From contig CAXKVV010000228.1 of the NCBI GenBank assembly GCA_964058805.1, positions 1-32,493 on the forward strand: a stretch of DNA of 32,493 nucleotides, in the 5' to 3' direction. Of the stretch, positions 1-10,416 are shown one piece after another. Origin of the DNA: Schoenoplectus triqueter (lineage: Eukaryota; Streptophyta; Magnoliopsida; Poales; Cyperaceae). The notes under the pieces are model-generated. The model searched no databases. It saw only the letters and a program-made list of their open reading frames with translations, and was not told the DNA's origin. The position numbers and the translations under genes were made by a program. How positions within the stretch are numbered: the stretch's first letter is position 1; every line of letters starts with the position of its first letter.

Positions 1-872
1 CTTTTTAGGCGCGCATTACCTTCGAAATTATATTCCACACTTTGAAGAATATATATATAGTATATAGAAAATGTAACATGTTATTCTATTGATTTCAATT
101 CAGGATTACATTACTACACATTACGACTATCATTTAATTATCTGAAGTTCGTTGATTCCTTTTGCCCAATCGAAGCTCATATTCTGTTATCTTCATTTCA
201 CACTTGTTGGTAAGCTAGTTAATTTAGGGACACTAGCCTTTCCGAAATGTTGCGCTTAGCTACTCTTTCATTTTCACTTGCAGATTCTTTTTGTTTTCTT
301 GTAAAATCTAATTTTGTTGATTTAGTAAATATAAAGTATGTCGCATACTTTACTTGAGAAGACACATCCAGGCTAAGCAAACATATTTTTTGGGTACATG
401 GCATCCTCCAGCTACTGCATGCAACGAAATGACGAATAATTGCAATATTATTTGCATCATTGCATATGTCATCTTGTGGAACAACTGTAGTCACTTTCAT
501 ATTGAAGTATACCAGCTCTGAATTTTTTTTGTTCTAAAACTAATTATATAATTTACAAGCTAGGTCATAGTCTTTAGCTAAAAAGATGCACACTACCGTA
601 TTATAAATATATATAGATTATTTAATAAAAATCTAATATTAGTATATTACATGTATACATGGTATACGTTACATGAAGTTCATAATTTATATATATGCCT
701 TAGCAAGGAGTCGTACGTAGAACATTCATGAATTTTATATTGTTGCGTTCAACACCTTACATTTTCCTTAGGTCTTCTATGCATAAAGCAAAACTTGTTC
801 GGCATCAAGCTCTTATACAATACACAAATGTTACAACGTATTTATATATCTTGAATTTTTCTTGTTCAACAG
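1..872. other. AT-rich stretch without a supported gene
   Basis: No recognisable coding region. A 93-codon minus-strand frame at 219-500 resembles no family I know. A GT-AG pair (gtaagc near 215, ttgcag near 284 on the plus strand) has no coding exon on either side that I can support. It may be intron or 3' flank of a gene that starts before the window. Confidence 0.4.
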
Positions 873-1089
873 GATTGGATGCAATGAGCACAATTACGCA
901 AGCCGAACGGAGTGCTTCAGATGCAGTACCCCTAGATACTATGGTATGCCACTATTATCATATTTAAAAATTAAACATGTATACAGAGTACACATTAATT
1001 ATATATTTTCACCATTTTTATGTTATGCCACTAATTAAAAGATATTGATCAAATATGCACCATTTTCTTTTTCATTGCAGGCTGATTAA
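873..1089 (+). CDS. candidate last two exons of an unidentified gene
   Basis: A polypyrimidine tract and CAG end at 872, then an open 71-nt stretch (873-943) ends in ATG followed by GTATGC. A 137-nt candidate intron (944-1080) ends in the strong acceptor TTTTTCATTGCAG. The next exon would read GCT GAT TAA, so the protein would end with the residues Met-Ala-Asp. The visible residues (LDAMSTITQAERSASDAV and on) match no family I recognise. The exon before 873 is not found: an intron starting at the nearby GTATTT near 839 would be only 35 nt, too short for plants. This may be the 3' end of a gene lying to the left, or chance splice sites in AT-rich DNA. Confidence is low. Confidence 0.25.
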
Positions 1090-1091
1090 TC

Positions 1092-1120
1092 AATATATAT
1101 ATATATATATATATATATAT
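1092..1120. repeat. TA microsatellite
   Basis: Uninterrupted alternating AT of about 29 bases. It has no foldback inserted, unlike the TA tracts further right, so it is an unoccupied candidate target. Confidence 0.9.
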
Positions 1121-2487
1121 GGAAATGACAAGGACATGATTTTTGAGCATGAAGACCTACATAATATAGTTGTCTTTTTCCAGCTCTACAAGAGGGAAAT
1201 AAAAGACTGAAGAATTAAAATTACAACCTGACTAATTAAATGTTATACGTGGAGCAACTTTTTGTAAAAGTTTTCGTTTTCTTTGCTTGCTTTGAAGGTC
1301 CACGAATTAATGAATATTTGGCATCATAGCCTCCTTTTTTAATTGTTAAGAACTAGTTCTCAGCAACAATCTTTAGAAAGAAAACTATATATATTATCGA
1401 TCATGCATGGAACAAAACCTTCGTTCTTTTTCATAATTAGGAAACAACATGCAACTGAAGCCGGCAATAATTACAAAAATGTATATATGATGAGACATAT
1501 TTATATAAATAGGTAACAATAAAAATGACTAGGTAACTTTGGTTGATTAATTAATTATTAGAAAGAATTTATGAGCCATTTTGCCACTATACATTGCATG
1601 CTCTACGTAATGAAGTACCCTTGGGCCAGGGGACTCAGTAACACATTAAAATACAATATGAAATATAATAAATGGAACAAATCCTATTTTTTTTATATAT
1701 TGGGTTATTTATAGCGAAAAGTCGAATTTTTATATGGTATTTTATTTTTGAAGCAGAAATTTATATATGGTATTAATTTGGGATCAGAACAGGGTGGATG
1801 GGTTTATTTTGGCAATTCAATAGACTTCGAGTAATAAATATGAACCACATTAATTTATATCAGGAGCCACATCATGCATCCAACATCCAAAAAACGAAAG
1901 ATGCATGGGAGAGAGTGATAAGACAAACAAAAAGAAAAGTGAAAAATTATAACAGGAGATAAGATTCGAAGAACAATAATGAGGCAACTTTTAGTCCTAA
2001 GAAGTGGACGTAATGGATACCCAAATTATTATTTCTTTTGGCATCCCAAATTCCATCATTAATGAAGTACGTCTAACTGAGGCCATATTAAGAGTACTGA
2101 CCATTTATGATACATGCATATTTAATTATGTTCTTGCTATGTGTGTATATAAAGTTGGACTATATGTCGCTTTTTTATTTTCAAAATCAAAATGAATGAT
2201 TCGAAGTATTCAAAATGATTTTCATATAAAAATTTAATTAAAATCAAATTTTTAAATTTTTAATTTTTACCATTTTCTATAGTTAAAAATAATTAGTTTA
2301 ATGTATTTTCTAATATTTTTTTGAAAAAAATATAAAATTTTATTTTCAAGTATATTTTAATATGGAAAATATATTTAACGGTTGCATTGGTATTTTTAAT
2401 TTGAAAATGAGAGTTATGAGAAGTATAAAAATATTTTATATTTCACAGCTCATCATATATGGCATAACTCTCTATATATGTATATAG
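1121..2487. other. AT-rich non-coding stretch
   Basis: Only short chance reading frames; no splice-linked exons, RNA genes or clear repeats. The part 2200-2460 is almost purely A and T. Confidence 0.5.
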
Positions 2488-2896
2488 GGGTGTAAATGGG
2501 TCGGTTTGGGTCGGGTCACATTATTTTATTATTCTTCTTGTCCCGACTAGAACCCGACCCGATTAAATTCAGGTAAAAAAATCTTGACCCATACCCGACC
2601 CGTGTAAAATAATTAAATATTTATTAATTATTTTTTATATAATTTTAAGCAATATAATATAAATTAATTTATAATTAATCTTAATTAGTGTATATTTAAG
2701 ATTTAATTAGTACTAAATCATAAAATTACTTCAAAAAATATAATTAATCGGGTAGGGCTGGGTTGACCCGAACCCGACCCAATTCGGATAAAAAAAATTA
2801 AACTCATACCCGACCCATTTATTTTCGGGTCATGTCGGATCGGATCGGATTTGGTTTGGATCGGATCGGATCGGATCGGGTCAATAATTGACACCC
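2488..2896. mobile_element. hAT-like MITE rich in GGGTCGGGT/GGATC repeats
   Basis: A 409-bp unit begins GGGTGTAAAT and ends with the inverse of GGGTGTCAAT, a 10-bp inverted repeat with one mismatch. Flanks are gtatatag (2480-2487) and gtatatgt (2897-2904), matching at 6 of 8 positions, as expected for an old 8-bp hAT duplication. Both sides of the interior are packed with CCCGACCC/GGGTCGGG, and there is a GGATC run near 2838-2880. The core is AT-rich and non-coding. Non-autonomous repeats of this form are common in dicots; the superfamily assignment is inferred from the ends and duplication length only. Confidence 0.5.
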
Positions 2897-2904
2897 GTAT
2901 ATGT

Positions 2905-3919
2905 ACATAATAAAACGGAAACCATTTTAAAAAATAAATAAAATATGTTTTCTACCAATAACAATAATGACAATAGTATAATAATAGTTAGAATAAGACT
3001 GACAATAGAAGCTTTGTGTCTGAATATCTCAGTTTCTTAACTAAATATGATCAAAATTCTCACGTTTACTTTACCGAATAGTCCAAATTAACATGGATGA
3101 TTATATTTTGATTATTTTTTAGATACAAAAACCAAATATGGAAAATACAATTATGATAACAAAATAAAACCCAAAAAGAATTAAAAAAGGAGGTGCGCAA
3201 AATTAAGACTGTACAGTTAAGTATATTCCCGAGCTTTTACATAGTTCACGAGATCAGATAACTCAGCTGCACCACACAACACCTTTTCTCCACAGTTTTT
3301 TCGCCAAAAGCTAAAAAATGGAATGTTCGATGTCTCTTGCTCATAATAAAAAAAAAACATGTTTTGTATACTCTTCCAATTGGGCTTCTGTAATAGACTT
3401 CTCTTCTTTCATTGGTGAGCTTTCAGACTCCCGTATGAATATTTTTGGAAAAAAATATATGTAGTGTTTTCTACTTTTTTCCCCTATAATTTCACAAACC
3501 ATTTATAAATTGATGGACAGCCTATATATAATGTTGTGGGAGCTGCATCCTATATATGTAGTATATGAAGAAAAATGTTATTTTCAAAATAAAACTTATC
3601 AGCAATTTTTTCAAAAATGAAAAGTAAAAAGTCATGAACTATCAAATTTCAGTTAATGTTAATTAATATATAGTGGGCTATTGGCGGATTTGAAATTAAA
3701 TTTTGCCTGTATCCTTTGGAGTGGGCAGCGTATCGAGCGATCCAAAGTCGAACACTGTAGCGAATGCATGACTGGATGACTTTTTACACTGTTTTACTTT
3801 ATGAGCAGGTTCTGGAGTACTTCAAAGAATGCGAATTCCTAAAATTTCAGGAGTCAAATATATATAAATAATACATATATAAATTTTAACTTCTAATAAA
3901 ATCATTTTGATCAGGGTAG
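2905..3919. other. AT-rich non-coding stretch
   Basis: No coding region or RNA gene seen up to the CACTA target duplication. Confidence 0.5.
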
Positions 3920-3952
3920 ATGCACTACTAGAATTGTTTGTATTTCTGAGGA
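3920..3952 (+). repeat. left CACTA terminus with target duplication
   Basis: ATG duplication (3920-3922), then the terminal inverted repeat. The first 14 bp match the right end perfectly, and the next 16 bp match apart from three bases. Confidence 0.95.
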
Positions 3953-4460
3953 TTAAAAAACCCCTTTTGTGTGGGTCTAACCAGGGAAATGACCCATATT
4001 CTGTGGTGTTGCCAGGGAAAATCCCTCACGCAAAAAACCCCGACATAAATGGTCCCTTTTCCATCGAATCCCAGAGAAATACTCCTTTACCCTGGCGCTC
4101 CCACAGAAGTAGATTCAACGGAGATTAGTTACCAAGTGGGGTCGGCTGCTATTTTCTCCCTCGCACGCACTATTATATTTCTGTCGAGTTTGAACGGAAA
4201 TGTCGATCGTGGACCCCACTGTGTTATCGACGCAAAAATCCTATCATTTGCCTGGTTTGCATCTCCACGGAAATTATTATGCTAAAAACCACGGAAATAT
4301 TTTGAAAACATTCCAAATAATTAATAATTATTTACGCAGGTTTTTGGAAATGTGGCCATTATTTCTGTCAGTGTACATACCATTATTTCTGTGTGTAAAA
4401 TCTTTTTTTTTGCTGCATATATTTATTTTAATAATATCATCCCATTTCTGTATAATCACA
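3953..4460. repeat. left subterminal repeat region of the CACTA element
   Basis: Repeated variants of a 10-11-bp motif occur in both orientations: CCAGGGAAAT (about 3982), CCAGGGAAAA (4012), CCAGAGAAAT (4071), CCACGGAAAT (4266, 4292), and the inverse ATTTCTGT (4360, 4386, 4444). In En/Spm, short subterminal repeats are binding sites for the TNPA-type protein. That role is inferred here by analogy, and the PttA-like product encoded inside is the obvious candidate binder. Confidence 0.7.
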
Positions 4461-4819
4461 TTTAGTGAACAAGTAAACTTTAGAAATCACCATAAATCAC
4501 ATAGATTATGTAATTATCATATCAAAGTAGGGCAGTGATAAATTGAGAGCTAATTTTGATATTTTGAGAGCACCAATGTATGCTGTAGCATCCAAATTTG
4601 CATTGGGTGCTCTCAAAGTATCAGAAGATGCGCTCAAAATAGCAGGACCTATCAAAGTATCCATACAACTTGAGTACCAAAATTTACAGGTATAGCTATA
4701 GTTAAACAAAATATACAACTGTCACTAACTGTAATCCCTGCCAATTAACAAAATATAAAAGTTTCCAGGCAGTATTTATGCTAATTAACAAAATACAACA
4801 CATGTCATTCTTCCCAAAC

Positions 4820-7800
4820 TCATAACTTTGCTCCATTGTCCTGGTTTGATTCGGCGCACCATTGACCCATGTCTGCCTCGGCATTTGAGGCTTGATCTAA
4901 AAGTGCCTGTAACCCTATTCCCTAGTATACATAACCAAAAGAGAAAATACAATCAAAGTCAGTATTGCACATGAACAAACCAAATCTGTGACATAAGCAA
5001 ATGCACCCCCTGAAATTGTTCAGCACAATTGCAACAATAGATAACATAAGCATTCAAGTATAGCTAGCAAAAGAGTTGAAGCACTTATCAGTAAGCATGC
5101 TTGAACACAACTTTTCATATTGGTAACCCCCATCCACATACATCAACACAGAAATAGATTTTTTGGGATGTTAAGTACAGGAAGTGAAAGGATCAACTTT
5201 GAAATAGATTCTTACCTGCGAAATAGGATGCATCTGGGTCTGAGGCACTTGCATTTTCAAAAGTGCACCAAAATTGAAACCATTGTTGTTCTAAGTAGAG
5301 AAAGTGAAATGTAAGTCCATAAATATCAAATGACAATAATTGACCGAAAAGCCCTAAATTCCCCAAGCATTAACAATACCCTCACCAAAATTTCTTACCT
5401 GAGAAGAAGAAGGCACATACATCCCTGAAGCACTTTGAAAGGGTTGCGAAACATAAGCTTGATAAGGTTGGGGAATAGAACCATTACCCTACAAGTTGAA
5501 TTAATCAGAGCAATGTGATACATTTAAGCAACAATGTCATTACAATTAATGTTATGATTCATTACCTGATAAGGTGGCCTCTGCATTCCTACCATCACAA
5601 AGAGATGACTAATCATCGTTTGCATTTCGGCCTGTTTCGCGGCATGGGCTGCAGCCATGTCAGAGAAGCGAACCTCGTACCCTTCTATTACCTTATCTCT
5701 CTTGTCAATCTCCTCACTAAAACGTGCATTTTGATCTTCTATCATTTGTTTGAACTCTTCCTTGCGCCCTTCCATCGCTTCCACTGTGAGCACAGATGTT
5801 GTAGAAGACGCTCTTGATCGTGAGTTCAACGATGCGGGCATGCTATCCTCAAATTTACTCCCGAAGCCCCAGTCTCTGCCATGGCTCTTCTTAGCAGCAG
5901 CTAGACGAAAGACTTCAATAGGTTCTCTTCCCTCATTATTTGGATCTAGCAACATCTCCTTTGCCTTTTCCTATTGAGAAACGATAGATATTAGACACGA
6001 AAAGACATCATTCTGATAAGGAATTGAGTGGCACATGACTAGAAAACAAGGATCAATACACTAATTACAACTAGACCCGACTATATGGTTCAATGAAGAA
6101 ACAGTCAGCTACATCAACTCTACATATTAATAGTGCAACTAATTCAAATTTCATATTACCGTAATTGACAAACAACCAAATCCCACACTTAACAACATCA
6201 CAACAACAACAACATATCACCCACAGATCAAGCAAAGCAGTTAAACCCAATGTTCAATTTAATTCCTCCCAGGCACAGATCAAAGTCCCCAAGTTATATT
6301 ATCATAATCAACAAGCAGCAGTTCAACCAAGAGCAAAGAAGGAGATGGTTAAATCCCCAATTCAACCATTTACAGCTCAATTTCAAGGAATTAAGTAAAA
6401 AAAGCCAAGATTAATCATAAGTCTCATTTCCCTCTTTCGTGTGCAGGTCTATCTACCAATTCAATATCACCTCTAGCACAGAGCCAAGAACCCGAGTTAA
6501 CCCTCAGTAGGTTCAGATCATCTCCCACAATTGTACATTACAATCAAGTTGCAAGAAAACTTACAAAGACTTCCTTTGTTTTACTGTTTGCAAATTTCAA
6601 TGAACTAGTTTCATAGCTTTGAACATCTACTATGATTTGCCCTTCCTCTTCTGTAGGGAGTTCATCCCCATCATTGTTTTCCTCTCGTATTGCGTCCATC
6701 ACTTCGGCCTTGGAATACAACTCCGCTATTGCTTGAGCCACAACCGGTGATTGGCCATTTTCTCGACCAACATGCAAGTGTACATAAAGTTCCTCAACTG
6801 TCGGCTCTCTACCAAGTATTTTTTGCTGAAAATGCAACAAAGAGGATGGCTAGAATCAAATATAAAATTTTTGCATGATTCAAAGGAAATTTACATTCAA
6901 ATTAAACCAGATCATTACTATGTCATTACCCCTACAGACAACAAACAATAAAAGGAGATGTACTAGTTATCAAAATGGATTATTGGACACATATGATCAA
7001 ATGAATTATTGAACATATATGAGCACCATCAAAACAAAATTAATTAATCATGAAATGAAGAACTCCTGCCAACCCCATATACTAGCTAACCCCCCTCCCC
7101 CCTCATGTTTATCTGTGTATGCAAATATAAGATAGAAATACTGATTTTGGTTTAACATGATTGATGACTAGTAAAAGATGTAGTTACCAATTTTTGGCCA
7201 TGTTGATAAGCACTTATTGACCCAGAGTAATGACAAGTAGAAAGCCCCGAAGCACATCTATTAGCTTGGTTTCTTTGTGAAAGGGCCCTGTATTCGGAGG
7301 TTCCATAGATGTCACAAAGTTCATGCCAGTATCTGAAGGTCTTACACCAATGAGGAACCATTGTCTTCCATCCCTCTGTATTCCACCCAAACTTCTTTCG
7401 ACATCTCTTCCTCGCCTCGCGTAGCTCATTTGCGTACCTCTTTGTAGCAATTGCCTCGAGCACCTCCTTACAATGGTTGACATTTTCAGTAGTCCTATAT
7501 GTGAAGCGTTCCTTCATAATAAATTAATGATTAGTAATTCAGTAATTAAGAGCCTAGACCTAATTAAGCTACGCTTGTATATAAAATAATGATTGTAGTT
7601 TTTTGTACCAAAAACCCATCCTCGAGAGCATTTCTTGTGTTTTGATCAAACAACAAGAAACTAATACAAGGCCCCGGCATCAGTTGCAAGGCCAGTTTAG
7701 TGATGACCGAGGTGATCTGAGTTGGGTTGTTCTCTGTGGTAAACTCTTGTTTTCCCACTGGCCAAATCACAGGTCTTTCACTTGGTAGCCGTGGAGGAAT

Positions 7801-7998
7801 TATCTGTCCAGGTCCTCTCCCCTTGCGCTTTAGCACTCCAGATTGTGACGCAGACGCAGAGGCAGATGCAGAGGCAGACAGTTCGGTCGAAACAGCCGGG
7901 TTTTCCTCTGGGTCTGGAGGAATTGGGACTGCACCTTGCTGGGTGTACTTTACCCTTTTGCCTCTCGGAAGCTGCGATGTTCTGGTGTTAGGAGCCAT
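4820..7998 (-). CDS. Transposase_24/PttA-like CACTA protein, seven exons, intact
   Basis: The second protein of plant CACTA elements (Ptta/En/Spm, Transposase_24 family), probably an accessory DNA-binding factor acting with TNP2. Exons by eye, in transcript order: 7998-7609, 7511-7188, 6825-6565, 5970-5566, 5488-5399, 5290-5216, 4921-4820. Every intron is GT-AG, every exon is in phase 0, and no stop occurs before the TGA at 4822-4820, giving about 548 codons. Exon 1 has a basic, proline-rich start (PRGKRVKY) and a Ser-Ala run (SASASASASASQS). Exons 2-3 carry the conserved Trp-rich core (GWKTMVPHW, YWHELCDIY), SQRNQANR, then YSGSIS and GREPTVEELYVHLH. Exon 4 has GRDWGFGS and a charged coiled-coil-like stretch (EEIDKRDKVIEGY). 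Exons 5-7 are Gln/Pro-rich. The start at 7998 is the first ATG in the open frame. Telo-box motifs lie about 300-390 bp upstream. Confidence 0.85.
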
Positions 7999-8305
7999 AT
8001 GGGAGAATCTGTGAAATATACAGATGACAAATAGTACCAGTGATTACTTAATATTGTGAAATATAGTACATGCCTCTATTTCCATTGGTAAATAACACAA
8101 TTGCATGGTAATTTAGGATATTTGCATCACTAATTTCAAAAGGGAAAAAGGAGAAAACATTCTGTAAGTCATTGGGGGGATTCACTCATTCCTCCTTTGA
8201 ACATGTCAATTGCAGCCTCAAAGGTGATACCACTATACAATTTTTAAGCATAACGTATGTTCAATTGCATTGTCAAGGTAGGTAATTAATGCACAGCAGA
8301 TTCGT

Positions 8306-8385
8306 AAACCCTAGCTAATATATAGTACCCTAAACTCTAAATACCACATACCCTAATTAAACCCTAATAGGACCCTAAACTCTAG
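8306..8385. promoter_or_regulatory. cluster of telo-box motifs
   Basis: Within 80 bp occur AAACCCTAG (8306), ACCCTAAACTCTAA (8327), ACCCTAATT (about 8350), AAACCCTAA (8360) and ACCCTAAACTCTAG (8372). AAACCCTA is a known plant promoter element in genes active in dividing cells, such as ribosomal protein genes. Its place upstream of the PttA-like gene suggests expression in cycling tissue; this is inference. Confidence 0.5.
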
Positions 8386-8692
8386 CTAATTGATTTAGCA
8401 AACCGTACGTAATAGAACTCTTAAAGCTAAAATAAAGTACAAAACCGAGATAAGAGAAGAGTGGAAGAGTAACCAATTTGAAGAGAAGAGAAGAGTGCAG
8501 CAGCTGTATAGAAGCATCCAATTTGGGGGGAAACGAGACGGAGACGAGAGAAGGAATTGAGGAGAGAATGACAGACGGAAGGGTAGAGATCGGAAAGAGA
8601 GAAAGGAGCTGGCGCGCGGTCCATTAAATAAACCATCAAAATTTTGGGGGGAAATGAAAATTTGGGGACCAATTTTTTGGAGCCGGCGCCAC

Positions 8693-8746
8693 TAATTTGG
8701 ATCGCGCGGCAGAGGGAGTTAATTTGGATCGCGCGGCAGAAGGAGT
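8693..8746. repeat. 27-bp direct duplication, GC-rich
   Basis: Two adjacent copies of a unit starting TAATTTGGATCGCGCGGCAG, differing at one position near the end. It lies in the GC-rich part of the spacer. Confidence 0.9.
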
Positions 8747-9796
8747 TAGAGGTGAAAATTATGCGGATGAATTGGATGGGGTTAGTTTGATTTTTATGAA
8801 ATTGGATCCGATCAGGTCAACATCAGATAGGATTTGATCAATTTGTATATATTAAAATTTTAAATTTTAAATTTTAAATTGATTTATATTAAGATTTTTT
8901 TGTATTTATTTAGAGGTTCATCGCCAAGATTGTCAAAATAATCCATTATGAATGGATCTTCACTCTTATCTAAATTAAGTGGGTTTTGAGTGGCAATTAG
9001 CTAAGAGTTAAGTGGTATTTTTCTAACATAAAGTTTCAGAATATTCGACAAATAAAAAAAATAGAATAGAAATTATGGCGAATCAAATATTCTGCGATAC
9101 AATCTACTTTGTTATCTTGTCACTTTTTTTTATAAAAGCAGACAAAAAAAAATCATCTTCTATTTAGTTTTAGAAAATCATACAAAAGTAGTAATCCTAA
9201 AAAAAAATATTGGTGTATCTCAATTGTATATATATTTTTAGTATAATTTGGTCACTAAAACAACTGTCATTTTTACTTGTGCTTTACTTTATTTAGTTAT
9301 GTTTTGCTTATAGTTAGTGGCACAACTGTATTATGATTTTGTTTTTAGGTTATAGAGTTTTTGAAACACTTGAATGCACTCAGGGCATCAAACACTTGAA
9401 TACATCTCTTATGCGATCGATCTGCATATGAAGCAACGTGTAAGATGAAATTTGAACTGATTTGAAGTTTAGGTGCAGCATGCACATATACATTAAACAA
9501 ATATAGGAGCAAATTTATAAAAGTTAAGCTTTCTAGATTTGACAAATTTCTGAAATACTTAGCTTAAAATATCAAAATTTTGACAATAACACTTATCTTA
9601 ATAAACTGTTCATATCAAAATCTTGTAGGAAATAAAATTTCGTGAATTTTAGAGCATTATTGCTATTTTTAAAATATTTTTTTAAACAACTTTGAAATGA
9701 AACTTTTGTAAATTGATAAATTGTTCATATGTTGACAATGGTTATGATGACAATCTTGACAATGAAATTTCAAAATAAATAGATAAAATAAAATGA

Positions 9797-10085
9797 AGAT
9801 GAATTATGATGATGAATGATGATGATTGTTGATGACGAAGGTGAATGATGATGATTATTGATGACGAAGATGAATGGTTATGATTATTGATGATGAAGAT
9901 GAATGGTTATGATTATTGATGATGATGATTATTGAGGATGAAGATGAATGATGATGATTATTGATGACGAAGGTGAATGATGATGATTATTGATGATGAA
10001 GATGAATGGTTATGATTATTGATGATGAAGATTAGTGATGATGATTATTGATGACGAAGGTGAATGATGATGATTATTGATGAAC
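9797..10085. repeat. 29-bp minisatellite of the GATGATGATTATTGATGA type
   Basis: About ten units with GATTATTGATGA recurring every 29 bp (for example at 9853, 9882, 9911, then after a 16-bp step 9927, 9956). Two unit types mix: one with GAATGATGATGATTATT and GACGAAGGT, the other with GAATGGTTATGATTATT and GATGAAGAT. The period is not a multiple of three, so it is not a coding repeat. Confidence 0.9.
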
Positions 10086-10416
10086 AATTAATTGCGAAAC
10101 AAATATCAACAAAAATTGATCACTAATATTAAACGAGTTTAAATTAAATGAACATGAATAATTAATTACACTTATAATAAAATAAGTAACGAAAATATTC
10201 TCAAATAATTAAGAATTGATTTAAACAACCAACTCTGGATTTAAAATGAATATCAAATAATTAAATATTGTTCAATTTCTCTATAATTTAAATTCAAACT
10301 TATCATCTTCATTTCAAAATAAATACCAATTAATTACATAATAATTAATTTCTCTATTTAATTCAAACTTAAATGAATTATCTTAACTTAAATAATACAT
10401 GGAGAAATTAAATAGA

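Larger units (their letters stand above)
7999..10416. promoter_or_regulatory. spacer between divergent transposon genes
   Basis: A 2.4-kb non-coding stretch separating the two divergently transcribed genes, so both promoters (and possibly 5' UTR introns) must lie here. It holds a telo-box cluster, a GC-rich stretch near 8590-8750 and a 29-bp minisatellite near the TNP2 side. I could not place transcription starts. Confidence 0.6.

Noticed and set aside
728..967. Whole 79-codon frame as a small gene
   Set aside because: It reads through a strong splice acceptor at 872 and donor at 944 into intron-like AT-rich DNA; only the part 873-943 has any support.
6165..6398. 77-codon Gln-rich plus-strand frame
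   Set aside because: It lies wholly in intron 3 of the minus-strand PttA-like gene, is low-complexity (CAA/CAG runs) and has no other support.
8306..8385. Interstitial telomere repeat
   Set aside because: The AAACCCTA units are not in tandem and are spaced irregularly, so telo-box promoter motifs are the better reading.
9797..10085. CRISPR-like or coding repeat array
   Set aside because: Units are contiguous without unique spacers, and the 29-bp period is out of frame.
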